Assembly (NCBI RefSeq): GCF_024584785.1
Contig: NZ_CP074112.1
Location: 124,001-188,000 of the forward strand
Source: Idiomarina loihiensis
GTDB taxonomy: Bacteria; Pseudomonadota; Gammaproteobacteria; Enterobacterales; Alteromonadaceae
Direction: 5' to 3'
DNA: 64,000 nt
Shown here: piece after piece, positions 9,513 through 18,818 of the stretch
How the letters are laid out: each line of letters starts with the position of its first letter
Position numbering within the stretch: the stretch's first letter is position 1
Program-made: the position numbers and the translations under genes
Notes under the pieces: model-generated
The model's database searches: none
The model's input: the letters and a program-made list of their open reading frames with translations, nothing else
What the model was told of the DNA's origin: nothing

Positions 9513-10262
9513 ATGAGTTTTCAATGCCGACAATTTTACCTCAAAGATGATCACTGTGCGATGAAAGTTAGCACTGATAGTCTTTTACTAGGATCTTGGG
9601 CTGTCGTTCAGCCCCATGAAGCCACCTTAGATCTTGGCTGTGGCTGCGGTATTTTGGCGTTGATGATGGCGCAACGAGGGGCTGCACCTGTGGTGGCACT
9701 AGAACTAGATGCTGCTGCTGCAGCGCAAGCACAAGCCAACGTGGCAGCTAGCCCATGGCCGCAAGTCGTGCAAGTAGAGCAGGCCGAGGTGGTGAACTGG
9801 TGTGCTCATCACGCTAGCTATGCCGTAGCTATTGAACAAGATGATGCTAGCAAGCTGCCGGCACAATTTGCTCATGTGATTTTTAATCCACCTTATTTTG
9901 CAGCTCACTTGGCTAGTGATGATCAACAGCGACGCTTGGCGCGCCAAGGGCAAGGAGCGGTTTGGTCAGATTGGTTACAGGCGGCGAGCCACGTACTAAC
10001 GGCAACGGGGCGAGTCAGCTTCATTGCCCCAGTGCTAGCCTGGTCGGCTATTCTAACGGCAGCTAGCGCGGTGCAACTGCAGGTGAGCCGTTATTGTGAA
10101 GTTCAAGCAACGCCGAATAAGCCGGCACGCTTGCTGTTGATTGAATTGCAGCGGGGGAACCAAAGGGGCTTACCCCCGCCACAGCAGCTTTGTATTCGTA
10201 ATCAAACCAATCAATACACCGATGAGTTTAAACAACTCACCGGTGCATTTTACTTGAACTAA
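9513..10262 (+). CDS. trmN6: tRNA1(Val) (adenine(37)-N6)-methyltransferase
   Basis: SAM-dependent methyltransferase (E. coli YfiC) that modifies A37 of tRNA-Val. Reading from ATG 9513 gives 249 residues with FYLKDDHCAMKVSTDSLLLG near the N-terminus, the SAM-binding LDLGCGCGILAL at 39-50, and the N6-adenine motif NPPY at 125-128. An in-frame ATG at 9393 would extend it backwards through srmB and is rejected, because the added 40 residues have no family similarity. Its stop overlaps the stop of the convergent M49-like gene by 4 bp. Confidence 0.88.
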   Translation: MSFQCRQFYLKDDHCAMKVSTDSLLLGSWAVVQPHEATLDLGCGCGILALMMAQRGAAPVVALELDAAAAAQAQANVAASPWPQVVQVEQAEVVNWCAHHASYAVAIEQDDASKLPAQFAHVIFNPPYFAAHLASDDQQRRLARQGQGAVWSDWLQAASHVLTATGRVSFIAPVLAWSAILTAASAVQLQVSRYCEVQATPNKPARLLLIELQRGNQRGLPPPQQLCIRNQTNQYTDEFKQLTGAFYLN

Positions 10263-11935
10263 TTCAAGCCAAGCACATGATTACCTTGATTAAAGGTGAT
10301 ATCTACTGGAATGGCAGCAGCAGCCAGCCGGTCTAAATCAGCTTGTAATTGCGGGCCTACGTTACCCATGGTGTCAAATAACTCACCCACCCCTGCGTAA
10401 TCGCCATCACCTTGCAAGGTCAGAATTTTCTCTGAAAGGCTGTTCATGGCGCTGCGCATGGCATCCATATTGACCGAATACAAACCATCGGCATTACGGC
10501 TAAAGGCACCGGCTTGCTCAAAGTAATTGAAGCGAATCATATTGGCTTTACCATGAGCACTCGAAGCACCAAAGCGAACCGAACGGAAAATACCCGCTAG
10601 GAAAGTGGTGTAATAATCCTCGAGGGCCCCTTCCGTAATCACACCAGCTTCAAGCAACTGAGTGACCATATACAAACCAAGAATATCGGCTTTGCCTTCT
10701 TCGAGCGCTGATGCATGCTCTTTCAGTGCTTCACGAACAGTACCCGAAGCATTAACTAGGTTCTTAATCCCTAGTCCGTGTGCCACCTCGTGGAACATGG
10801 TGTTGGCAAAAAACGCATCAAACGTGATGTGTTGGCGTTGCTCTGGCACAATCAACTGCTCAGCAATAGGAACCAAAATGGCGTCAAACTTGGCGCGCAT
10901 TGCATTTTTTAGTTGTAACCGCCGGGTGCCTTTTTCTAACTGAACTTGCTCATCGTTCGGTAAGTTAATCGCGATGGTTTTGCTACCGGCATTAGAATGA
11001 CCGGCATAATACACCACGTCATAGGCATTCAGTTGCGCACCTGCGCCGGGTACTTCAGCTTTATAAGCAGCTGGTACGGGGAGATTACGTTGTAATTCTG
11101 GCAAATGCTGAGCGTAAATGGCTAAACGCTCACTCCAAGCTAAGTCTTTGATCAGTACATATGACTCAAACGCAGCACGATAGCCGTACAGTTGATCTTC
11201 GTAGCTCTCGATAGGGCCGATAACCACATCAACCATGTTCTCGGTCATATCCATCCAAGCAAAATCAGAGGCTTGATACTCGTTACTTAAAAAAGCGTCG
11301 GCGCGCATTTCTAGGTATTGCTTAAACTGAGGGTCTTGGGCAAATTCAGCCGCTTCGCGCAGCAGTTCAGCGGCTTGCGTTAACTGATCGCGGTACGCTT
11401 CATGGTAAGGTAGCGCATAGAGTTTACCTGCAGCATCGCGACGAATCAGCGTGTATAGGTCTATCTTGCCAGCGAAGTCCGCCGCCTCAAATTCGGCTTT
11501 CGTCATGTCGGCAGGATAAAAGTTAGCTCCAGCAGGTTTATCCGCATACCCAGTTAGAAAAGGTTGGTCGTTATTTAATCTATCCCAGGGGCCATAGTTG
11601 ATTTCAGTAAAACGTTTGACCTTGCTGTCATCCAATTGGCTTAGTAATTGGTCCTTATCACCGGCGTAGGCTTGTTGCCAAAATAAGTCATCCATGATCT
11701 CAGATGCTTCAATAAGCAGTTCCACCATATGACGTTGGCGGTCGGTTAAATGACTCAAATCCGCGGAGAGGTCCATCGGGTAATAAATATCTAAACGCTG
11801 CTCGGCGCCGCTTACTAGGCTAGCGGTAACCTGGTCACTATTGGCTTTTTTTACTGGCGCTGGCTCGCTGCAGCCGGCCAAAGCTAGGCTGGTGGCAAGG
11901 GCTAAGCTAGACAGAGCAAGGGTGATTGGTTTCAT
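10259..11935 (-). CDS. M49-like (dipeptidyl peptidase III-type) zinc metallopeptidase lipoprotein
   Basis: Probable zinc peptidase in the periplasm or at the outer membrane. Residues 1-22 form a lipoprotein signal ending LALAGC (Cys22); Ser at +2 would send it to the outer membrane under the E. coli Lol rule. The zinc site is a pentapeptide HEVAH at 382-386, followed by EEGKAD at 412-417, which corresponds to the EECRAE-type motif of dipeptidyl peptidase III. Eukaryotic M49 enzymes have a hexapeptide HELLGH, so this is the shorter bacterial form. The substrate is unknown. It lies 19 bp after rdgC on the same strand. Confidence 0.75.
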   Translation of the reverse strand: MKPITLALSSLALATSLALAGCSEPAPVKKANSDQVTASLVSGAEQRLDIYYPMDLSADLSHLTDRQRHMVELLIEASEIMDDLFWQQAYAGDKDQLLSQLDDSKVKRFTEINYGPWDRLNNDQPFLTGYADKPAGANFYPADMTKAEFEAADFAGKIDLYTLIRRDAAGKLYALPYHEAYRDQLTQAAELLREAAEFAQDPQFKQYLEMRADAFLSNEYQASDFAWMDMTENMVDVVIGPIESYEDQLYGYRAAFESYVLIKDLAWSERLAIYAQHLPELQRNLPVPAAYKAEVPGAGAQLNAYDVVYYAGHSNAGSKTIAINLPNDEQVQLEKGTRRLQLKNAMRAKFDAILVPIAEQLIVPEQRQHITFDAFFANTMFHEVAHGLGIKNLVNASGTVREALKEHASALEEGKADILGLYMVTQLLEAGVITEGALEDYYTTFLAGIFRSVRFGASSAHGKANMIRFNYFEQAGAFSRNADGLYSVNMDAMRSAMNSLSEKILTLQGDGDYAGVGELFDTMGNVGPQLQADLDRLAAAAIPVDITFNQGNHVLGLN

Positions 11936-11954
11936 GACTGGTCCTTGATATATG

Positions 11955-12839
11955 TTATTTAAATAAACCGACTAACTGCGGGAATAACGCTTTAATTTCG
12001 CCACTTAATAGCGCAAAGTCTGCGTCAATCTTCTGCTCTGCAGTGGCATCTACCAGTTTATCTTGTTCATCCAACATCAGGTCGGTAGGTTTAAAACGTT
12101 TGATTGCTAGATCTTGTTCCAACACAAAGTTGACCCGCTGTTGCCATTCTAGCGCTATTTTAGTGGCTTGTTTACCATGTGCCAAATGGGTCTCGATTTC
12201 AGTTCCGGTTAGTTCGTGTTGACGGTAACGCACAATACCATCGTCGCTATCACGCAGCTCAACTTCAGCGCCGAAAGTAAAGCCGGGTGCAATTTCAGCT
12301 TGCTTTAACCATTCGGTAAAGTAGAGCTCCGTTGGCTGTTCACAAAACCAAGGTTTTACCGGTAAGCTACCTAAGCTACTGCGCAGCAAGCCAAGGAAAT
12401 CTTCTGCTTTGTTGGCTGCTGAAGCATCTACCACCACAATCCCTAAGTCGGTATCCAACATCCCCCAAGTATTGCGAAAACGGCTAAAGGCTTGAGGTAA
12501 CAAGCGTTGAGTAATGTCTTCTTTGAGATTCTGTTTTTCTTTGCCGACAACTTTACGGCCTTGTTCTGCTTCAATGTGCTCTAAAGCTTCTTCTAGTTGG
12601 GCCTGAATAACTGCGCTGGGTAGCACTTTTTCTTCTTTGCGGGCACAAAAGAGATAGCTGTTGCCAATTTGGTGCGATAGCACCTCATGCGCGGTGCCAA
12701 AGGGGGAGGTCCAGCCGAAACTGGCGAGCTCTTGGCGGCCGCAAGCACGAAATGGATGCTGCTGCAGACGCTCGTCAAGGTTGTCAGGAAGGCTAAAATC
12801 ATCGCCTAAGGTATAAATCCGTAAGTTACGGAACCACAT
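11955..12839 (-). CDS. rdgC: Recombination-associated protein RdgC
   Basis: Toroidal DNA-binding protein that limits RecA activity and is needed for normal growth of some recombination mutants. The 294 residues start MWFRNLRIYTL and include the conserved FGWTSPFG segment near residue 42 and TLLPQ-like and KPTDLMLD-type motifs expected of the family. It lies between the sensor kinase gene (23-bp gap) and the metallopeptidase, all on the minus strand, so the three could be co-transcribed. Confidence 0.93.
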   Translation of the reverse strand: MWFRNLRIYTLGDDFSLPDNLDERLQQHPFRACGRQELASFGWTSPFGTAHEVLSHQIGNSYLFCARKEEKVLPSAVIQAQLEEALEHIEAEQGRKVVGKEKQNLKEDITQRLLPQAFSRFRNTWGMLDTDLGIVVVDASAANKAEDFLGLLRSSLGSLPVKPWFCEQPTELYFTEWLKQAEIAPGFTFGAEVELRDSDDGIVRYRQHELTGTEIETHLAHGKQATKIALEWQQRVNFVLEQDLAIKRFKPTDLMLDEQDKLVDATAEQKIDADFALLSGEIKALFPQLVGLFK

Positions 12840-12862
12840 AATAGATCCTTGTATGTATTAGG

Positions 12863-14605
12863 TTACTCGGTGGGGTCAAGAAACGTCAGCGGAAACTCAA
12901 TAACGTAGCGTAAGCCTTGGTTAGGAGCGCTTTCAGCACGAATCTCACCGGCTAACGTTTGGGTTACTAAATTGCGCACAATGTGCGTTCCTAACCCACT
13001 ACCACCTTGCTTTTGCTTGGTGGTAAAGAAGGGGTCGAACAATTGTTTTAACTGCTGCTGATCAAGGCCCTTACCGTTATCTTGGTAGATAACATGCAAG
13101 CGATCTTGGCTGCGGGCAATAGTAATGTCTATGTTTCCTTTGGGTTTGGCCTCAAAGCCATGAATAACTGAGTTCATGATTAAATTAGTAAAGATCTGCG
13201 CCAGAGCTCCGGCGGGGCAGCGCGCTTCTAAATGTTCTGGGCAAGAAACGCTGATCCTGTGCTCGGTATGACGTAATTGTGGCTGTAAGGCCTGTATCAC
13301 ATCAGTTAGATACGCTTTAATATTTATATCACGAGTGGCTTCAGAGGTTTGATCTACGGCGACCTGTTTGAAGCTAGAAATCAAGTCAGAAGCTCGGGCT
13401 AAGTTGCGTTCAACCACGTTCAATGCTTCTTTACCTTGCGCCAAGAAGGTTTCTAGTTGTGTTTGCGTGAGTTCACGATTGTGCAACGCTTGCTCGGTAT
13501 CTAGCAAGCGATCGCGAATTAAGGTAGCAGCTGTTACCGACACCCCAATGGGGGTATTCACATCGTGTGTGATACCCGCCACCAAGCCTCCTAACGAAGC
13601 CATTTTTTCAGATTCTAACAGTTGATCTTGGGCTCGTTCTAGAGCGCTTAATGATGTTTGTAGACGCTGATTGGTTTTTCGTAACTCAGACTCGACCGCT
13701 TGACGTTGACGAATTTCGTTTTCCAAAGAATCTTGGCGGGTCTCAAGTTCATGTTTGCGTCGCTCTAAATCAATCACAATACGCGTAATGTTGCTGGTTT
13801 TGCGGGCGACTTCTTGCTCTAGAATATTGTTTTGCTCGTCTAGCTTCTTGTTTGCTTGCAACAGTTGCTGTTCGGTTTGCTGTAGACCCTCTTGATAATC
13901 GTAAAGGGTATCAATGAGTTGATTATAGGCTTGCTCTAATAAAACAAACTCAGTGTTGCGTTGATCACGTAGGTGAACTTTTGAATGCTCGAGGTCATCC
14001 AGGCGGAAGTTTTTAATTTGATCGATTAAATCTGCCATAGGGCGGTTGAGCATGCGGCTAAAAGCTAAGCTGAACAGTAAGATCAGAAAAGTACTCTTAA
14101 TCAAGGCACTGCCAATAATAAAGTACAAGCTGACTTTGATACGTTCGATGGCAATGTCGCGCGTTGAAAACAAAGTTACATCACCGACCAGCGTTGAATC
14201 GCCAGAAAATTCAAAAACTAGGGTAGAAAAATAGCCAAAGACGCCATCGCGTTCATTCAGTTCAAAGGCTTCAGTAGGGCCATTTGGCAATTGTGAGATA
14301 GGGATGGTTTGGCCGAGCTCAATCACCACTTTGCCAGTGTCGTCACGAATAATTAGGCCCGCAATGGCTGGAATATTGATAAGGCCGTCAGCAATGGCAT
14401 CAATTTGTGGCGAGTTATATTCCCACAAGGAGCGTGCCAAGGGATAACTAAAGGTGCTCTGCTGATTCTGTAATTCTTGGATTAACACCGACTTAGTATC
14501 AAAATATTCACCCACCACTTGGATAGAGGTGACCAGCAATGTCAGTACAAAGTACACAGACAAGACGCTGGTTAACAGTGATTTTGAAATACTTGATGTT
14601 GACAT
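12863..14605 (-). CDS. Sensor histidine kinase with periplasmic sensor, HAMP and coiled coil
   Basis: Membrane sensor kinase of 580 residues. There is a transmembrane helix at about 11-32, a periplasmic sensor domain at about 33-155, and a second helix at about 160-183. A HAMP-like linker follows, then a long coiled coil (about 230-335). The phospho-acceptor region is LVAGITHDVNTPIG with His347. The ATPase domain shows an N box (NSVIHGF), DNGKGLD and GGSGLGTHIV. No response regulator gene is adjacent, so the partner and signal are unknown. It is divergent from the mechanosensitive channel gene. Confidence 0.85.
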   Translation of the reverse strand: MSTSSISKSLLTSVLSVYFVLTLLVTSIQVVGEYFDTKSVLIQELQNQQSTFSYPLARSLWEYNSPQIDAIADGLINIPAIAGLIIRDDTGKVVIELGQTIPISQLPNGPTEAFELNERDGVFGYFSTLVFEFSGDSTLVGDVTLFSTRDIAIERIKVSLYFIIGSALIKSTFLILLFSLAFSRMLNRPMADLIDQIKNFRLDDLEHSKVHLRDQRNTEFVLLEQAYNQLIDTLYDYQEGLQQTEQQLLQANKKLDEQNNILEQEVARKTSNITRIVIDLERRKHELETRQDSLENEIRQRQAVESELRKTNQRLQTSLSALERAQDQLLESEKMASLGGLVAGITHDVNTPIGVSVTAATLIRDRLLDTEQALHNRELTQTQLETFLAQGKEALNVVERNLARASDLISSFKQVAVDQTSEATRDINIKAYLTDVIQALQPQLRHTEHRISVSCPEHLEARCPAGALAQIFTNLIMNSVIHGFEAKPKGNIDITIARSQDRLHVIYQDNGKGLDQQQLKQLFDPFFTTKQKQGGSGLGTHIVRNLVTQTLAGEIRAESAPNQGLRYVIEFPLTFLDPTE

Positions 14606-14788
14606 GCAGGGTTCCGAGAATGCTTTCCTTCAAGGTAAATGATCTGGGTTGGTTTCGCAATCCTAAGTGACCCCTACGGACCTAGCTTTTTGCACTCAGT
14701 TTACAGTTACAGCCGGGGGTTGGCTTGCTAGTCTGTGTGCTTTGCGGAATACTATCAATATCAACTAACCAGACAGGAAGGTTCCACC

Positions 14789-16051
14789 ATGGAGAAATAT
14801 TTAGAGCAGATACAAACTTGGCTAACGGAGCATCCAGACATGGATACGTTAGTGAAGTTGAGCTTGCTTTTAATCGGTGCCTGGTTAGCTAATTTTATTG
14901 TCAAAAAAGTACTGTTACGCGGTGTGCTTACCGTGATGAGTTATACTCCCGCCGGCAAAGATAGGGAGTTGTTAGAGCGAAATGTGATTGCGCGTATTTC
15001 GCATGTGGTGCCAGCGTTGGTGTTGTCTTACGGTATCTTTTCGGTGCCGGGATTACCTGAGGCGGCCGCCATAGTCGTCAGTAATGTCAGCAAAGCCTTT
15101 ATTGTATTGACTATAGCGCGTGCCATTAGTGGCGTACTCAATGTGATTAATACGCTGTATGAGCGCCAACCGGATGCACACGAACGCCCCATCAAAGGGT
15201 ATTTGCAGGTTGTTACGATAGCTATTTATGCCATTGCCACTATTTTAGTGATAGCAGCGTTGATTGATAAATCCCCAGTGATCTTGCTATCGGGCTTAGG
15301 CGCCATGGCCGCGGTATTGATGTTGGTGTTTCAGGATACCTTGCTGTCACTGGTGGCAAGCGTACAAATTTCTTCAAACGACATCATTCGCGTCGGTGAC
15401 TGGGTAGAAATGCCTAACTTGAATGTCGATGGTGATGTGATTGACATCGCTTTGCATACGGTTAAGGTTCAGAACTGGGATAAAACCATATCGACTATTC
15501 CTACCAAGCGCTTTATTTCGGATCCCTTTAAAAACTGGCGTGGCATGCAAGAATCCGGTGGGCGGCGCGTTAAGCGTAGTTTGATGTTGGATCAAAACAG
15601 CGTGCACTTTTTAACAAAAGATGAGTTACAGGGGCTGCGCCGCTTCCGTCTCTTGAAAGACTACCTTGCCAATAAACAGCAAGAGATTGATGAGTGGAAC
15701 CAAAAGCTCAAAGAAGAAGGCAAAGAGCCGGTCAACACCCGCCGCATTAGTAACATAGGTACCTTTCGAGCCTATTGCTTAAACTATTTGAAGAATCACC
15801 CGCGTATTCATCAACAGATGACGCTAATGGTGCGCCAACTCAATCCAACCGCAGATGGCTTACCGTTAGAAGTCTATTGTTTTACAGCAACCACCGAATG
15901 GGTTGCTTATGAAGGCATTCAGTCCGATATTTTTGACCATTTGATTTCGATCCTGCCTGAATTTGGCTTACGGGTATTTCAACATCCTAGTGGGGTGGAT
16001 ATGCGCGAAATGGTCACGCAACTTAAACAAAACCGTCACACTGAAACATAA
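14789..16051 (+). CDS. ybdG: Mechanosensitive ion channel, MscS family (YbdG-type)
   Basis: Inner-membrane channel of the MscS superfamily that opens on membrane tension. About five hydrophobic helices precede the pore-lining GAMAAVLMLVFQDTLLSLVASV segment and the beta domain. The FKNWRGMQESGGRRVKRS segment and the length (420, against 415) point to the YbdG (MscM) subgroup rather than MscS. ATG 14789 is chosen because AGGAAGG lies 8 bp upstream; the in-frame ATG at 14735 lacks a ribosome site and adds 18 residues not seen in relatives. Confidence 0.8.
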   Translation: MEKYLEQIQTWLTEHPDMDTLVKLSLLLIGAWLANFIVKKVLLRGVLTVMSYTPAGKDRELLERNVIARISHVVPALVLSYGIFSVPGLPEAAAIVVSNVSKAFIVLTIARAISGVLNVINTLYERQPDAHERPIKGYLQVVTIAIYAIATILVIAALIDKSPVILLSGLGAMAAVLMLVFQDTLLSLVASVQISSNDIIRVGDWVEMPNLNVDGDVIDIALHTVKVQNWDKTISTIPTKRFISDPFKNWRGMQESGGRRVKRSLMLDQNSVHFLTKDELQGLRRFRLLKDYLANKQQEIDEWNQKLKEEGKEPVNTRRISNIGTFRAYCLNYLKNHPRIHQQMTLMVRQLNPTADGLPLEVYCFTATTEWVAYEGIQSDIFDHLISILPEFGLRVFQHPSGVDMREMVTQLKQNRHTET

Positions 16052-16096
16052 GTGACATATTAGAGTCACTAAGCTGTCATATTTTTGCAGTATCTT
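16052..16096 (+). promoter_or_regulatory. PhoB-box promoter of the ttpC-exbB-exbD-tonB operon
   Basis: Four 7-bp half-sites lie in perfect 11-bp phase: GTGACAT (16052), GAGTCAC (16063), CTGTCAT (16074) and TTGCAGT (16085). Taking GAGTCAC-TAAG-CTGTCAT as the core box, exactly 10 bp separate it from a -10-like TATCTT at 16091-16096. This is the spacing known from PhoB-activated promoters such as phoA. The operon's first start codon is 36 bp further on. Confidence 0.7.
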
Positions 16097-16131
16097 GCGC
16101 CCATCAATCCTGACATGCGCAAGGTACTGTT

Positions 16132-16905
16132 ATGAAACTTTCCTTTGGTCTTTCGGTGATTGCAGCAGCTCTCCTCGCTGTACCTGCAATTGCCCAAGAT
16201 AAATCTCTCGAGCCGGTTGTTGATGCTGCTAATGCCATTAACTCAGCCGCTAAAAATTCTCAACTTACCATCGAAAAGATTGCTGATACCACGCAAGAGC
16301 GTATGGCTCAGTATAAGCAGATTAGTCGCCAAATAGAGGGACTAGAGGTTTATACCATGCAGTTGGAAAAGCAATTGCGAGCGCAACAGAACGAACAAGC
16401 TGAGCTGAATGCTTCTATTGATGAAGTAAGCGTGGTTGAACGACAAATTACTCCGTTGATGTTACGCATGATTGATGCCTTAGCTGCTTTTGTTGAGCTT
16501 GATGTGCCATTTTTACCTACCGAGCGAGCTGAACGGGTGGCTGGCTTGCGTGATTTGATGGACCGCGCTGACGTGGATGTTTCTGAGAAATTTCGACGGG
16601 TGATGGAAGCCTACCAAATTGAAGCAGATTACGGCCGTAATATTGAAGCCTACAATGGTGAAATGGACGTAGCTGGACAGGTGCAAGACGTTGAATTTTT
16701 GCGTATCGGTCGCACCGCACTGATCTACAAAACTCGTGATGGCAGTTCGTTAGGTTTATGGAATCAACAGCAACGCCAGTGGCAACCGCTTGATTCAAGC
16801 CATCAAAGTGCCGTGCAAGAAGCCTTACGTATTGCGCGTAAACAGCTAGCCCCAGACTTACTGATGCTTCCTATTTTTACCTCTGAATTAGCGGCGGGAG
16901 AATAA
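16132..16905 (+). CDS. DUF3450 family periplasmic coiled-coil protein
   Basis: Exported protein of 257 residues with a signal peptide (MKLSFGLSVIAAALLAVPAIAQ, cleavage near 22). A long helical, glutamine- and glutamate-rich region (about 30-125) follows, probably a coiled coil, and then a compact C-terminal part. DUF3450 proteins are typically encoded directly before TtpC/ExbB genes of TonB2-type systems in marine gammaproteobacteria, which is the case here (3-bp gap). It probably helps assemble or couple the energising complex in the periplasm; the precise function is unknown. It is first in the operon and directly downstream of the Pho-type promoter. Confidence 0.75.
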   Translation: MKLSFGLSVIAAALLAVPAIAQDKSLEPVVDAANAINSAAKNSQLTIEKIADTTQERMAQYKQISRQIEGLEVYTMQLEKQLRAQQNEQAELNASIDEVSVVERQITPLMLRMIDALAAFVELDVPFLPTERAERVAGLRDLMDRADVDVSEKFRRVMEAYQIEADYGRNIEAYNGEMDVAGQVQDVEFLRIGRTALIYKTRDGSSLGLWNQQQRQWQPLDSSHQSAVQEALRIARKQLAPDLLMLPIFTSELAAGE

Positions 16906-16908
16906 GCC

Positions 16909-18276
16909 ATGATGAAACATTTGCTTGGCGCCGTAGCGCTATTGTTATCAACATCGTTAGCGGCGGCTCCAATCGTTAGCCCACAAGAGCCGATTAACTT
17001 AGACCAGTTGTTGCAGCAGTTGCAGCAAGGACAGTTCTCGCAGTCAAAAGAAAACCAAGAACGCGAAGCGCGTTTTCAAGCACAGGCAGATCAGCAAGCA
17101 CAAATCTTGCGAGAAGCCATAGCGAAACGAGATCAACTTGAACGTTTAAGTGAGCAATTAGAAACCAACTTTGAACAAAACGAAGTCGCGTTAGCCAATC
17201 TAACCGATACCCTTACTCAGCGGATGGGGTCATTGCGAGAGCTGTTCGGGGTGTTACAGCAGGTTGCCGGCGATGCCAGCAGTAAATTGCAATCCTCTTA
17301 TGTGTCCGTTGAATATCCAGGGCGCAGTGATCAATTAGCCGATTTAGCGCAAAAAATGGGATCAGCATCTAAGTTAGCATCTATCGAAGAAATTGAATCG
17401 GTTTGGTTAGCTTTACTACAAGAAATGACTGAAACCGGTAAGGTGAGTCAGTTTGAAACCAGTGTCACCTTAGCCAATGGTGAGAAAGTGGTGAAGCCGG
17501 TAGTTCGGGTGGGCGCTTTCAACATGGTTGCTGATGGCAAATACCTAGAGCTTGTGCCGGGCACTGACACAGTCGCAGAACTAGTTCGTCAGCCGGCAGC
17601 GCGCTATTTATCAAGTGCGGAACAGTTGCAGCAAGCGCAACAAAACCCAGTTACCTTTGGTTTAGATCCTACCGGCGGAGCTATTCTTGGGCTGTTAGTC
17701 CAAGCCCCTGATTTACAAGAACGTATCGATCAGGGCGGCACTGTGGGCTATATCATTTTGGCGCTAGGTGCAATTGGCCTACTAATTGCGCTGGAGCGCT
17801 TCGTTACCTTAACCCTGGTTGGCGGCAAAGTTAAACGTCAGTTAAAGCAGTCGGCACCGCAACAAGATAATCCGTTGGGCCGCGTGATGGCGGTACAGCA
17901 GAAATACCCTGATGTTGATACTGAGACCTTAGAGCTCAAACTCAGCGAAGCGATTTTACGCGAAATTCCGAAAATCTCGCGCAACCTAACCTTTATCAAG
18001 ATTATTTCAGTGGTCGCGCCTTTAATGGGCTTACTAGGTACGGTAACCGGTATGATTAATACTTTCCAAGCCATTACCTTGTTTGGCACCGGCGACCCGA
18101 AACTGATGGCGGGCGGTATTTCGCAAGCCTTGGTTACCACCGTATTGGGCTTAGTTGTGGCAATTCCGATGACGCTATTATTTGCCACCCTTAACACCCG
18201 TAGCCGCAACATTGTGCACGTATTACAAGAGCAGGCGTCAGGCATTATTGCGGAGCGTTCTGAGCGAGGCCAGTAA
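16909..18276 (+). CDS. ttpC: TtpC-like MotA/TolQ/ExbB proton channel family protein
   Basis: Extended ExbB homologue of 455 residues. A signal peptide (about 1-20) leads into a periplasmic coiled-coil region (about 25-115). A linker and the C-terminal proton-channel domain follow, with helices near 283-305, 365-390 and 403-430 (GTVTGMINTF and GGISQALVTTVLGLVVAIP motifs). This layout matches TtpC, the fourth component required by Vibrio TonB2 systems. A second ATG follows immediately (16912). It is followed by a separate short ExbB, so both ExbB types are present in one operon. Confidence 0.85.
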   Translation: MMKHLLGAVALLLSTSLAAAPIVSPQEPINLDQLLQQLQQGQFSQSKENQEREARFQAQADQQAQILREAIAKRDQLERLSEQLETNFEQNEVALANLTDTLTQRMGSLRELFGVLQQVAGDASSKLQSSYVSVEYPGRSDQLADLAQKMGSASKLASIEEIESVWLALLQEMTETGKVSQFETSVTLANGEKVVKPVVRVGAFNMVADGKYLELVPGTDTVAELVRQPAARYLSSAEQLQQAQQNPVTFGLDPTGGAILGLLVQAPDLQERIDQGGTVGYIILALGAIGLLIALERFVTLTLVGGKVKRQLKQSAPQQDNPLGRVMAVQQKYPDVDTETLELKLSEAILREIPKISRNLTFIKIISVVAPLMGLLGTVTGMINTFQAITLFGTGDPKLMAGGISQALVTTVLGLVVAIPMTLLFATLNTRSRNIVHVLQEQASGIIAERSERGQ

Positions 18277-18278
18277 TC

Positions 18279-18806
18279 ATGTTTATGGTTGAGTTCTATA
18301 GTGCAATCCAAGACTTTATCGAGACCGGCGGCCAAGTGTTGCTGGTTATCGGGGTCCTGATTTTTGTGATGTGGTTGATGATTCTGGAACGGATCTTTTA
18401 CTACAGCAAAGGCCATCGTCAGCAAGTTAAACAGGCGGTGCAAAACTGGCAACAACGAAGTGATAAGTCGTCTTGGAATGCGGAACAAATACGGCAAGCG
18501 ATGATTTCTCGAGTATCGCTGGCGCTAGGAGGCAATCTTGCCGTGTTACAAGCCATGGTGGCCCTGTGTCCGCTATTGGGCTTGATGGGTACTGTGACCG
18601 GCATGATTGAAGTTTTTGATGTGATGGCAGTGGCTGGCACCGGCAATGCAAGGTCGATGGCCGCTGGGGTATCGAAAGCAACCATACCTACCATGGCAGG
18701 CATGGTTGGGGCACTGTCTGGGGTTTTTGCGACCACCTGGCTTCAACGCACGGCAAAACGCGAACGTTTAAAGCTTGAAGACCGACTCTTGCTGGAACAC
18801 CACTAA
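18279..18806 (+). CDS. exbB: Biopolymer transport protein ExbB (TonB2-type)
   Basis: Inner-membrane proton-channel subunit of 175 residues that powers TonB. Three hydrophobic helices are visible, near 17-36, 85-110 and 128-150. The signatures are LMGTVTGMIEVFDVMA and GVSKATIPTMAGMVGAL. The ATG at 18279 lies two bases after the ttpC stop, with GAGG about 10 bp upstream; an in-frame ATG at 18285 is possible. Confidence 0.9.
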   Translation: MFMVEFYSAIQDFIETGGQVLLVIGVLIFVMWLMILERIFYYSKGHRQQVKQAVQNWQQRSDKSSWNAEQIRQAMISRVSLALGGNLAVLQAMVALCPLLGLMGTVTGMIEVFDVMAVAGTGNARSMAAGVSKATIPTMAGMVGALSGVFATTWLQRTAKRERLKLEDRLLLEHH

Positions 18807-18818
18807 AGGTAATTTCTG

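Noticed and set aside
17838-18497. A 219-codon minus-strand open frame opposite ttpC and exbB
   Set aside because: It is a shadow of two well-supported genes, has no recognisable family motifs or ribosome site, and lies within a clear plus-strand operon.
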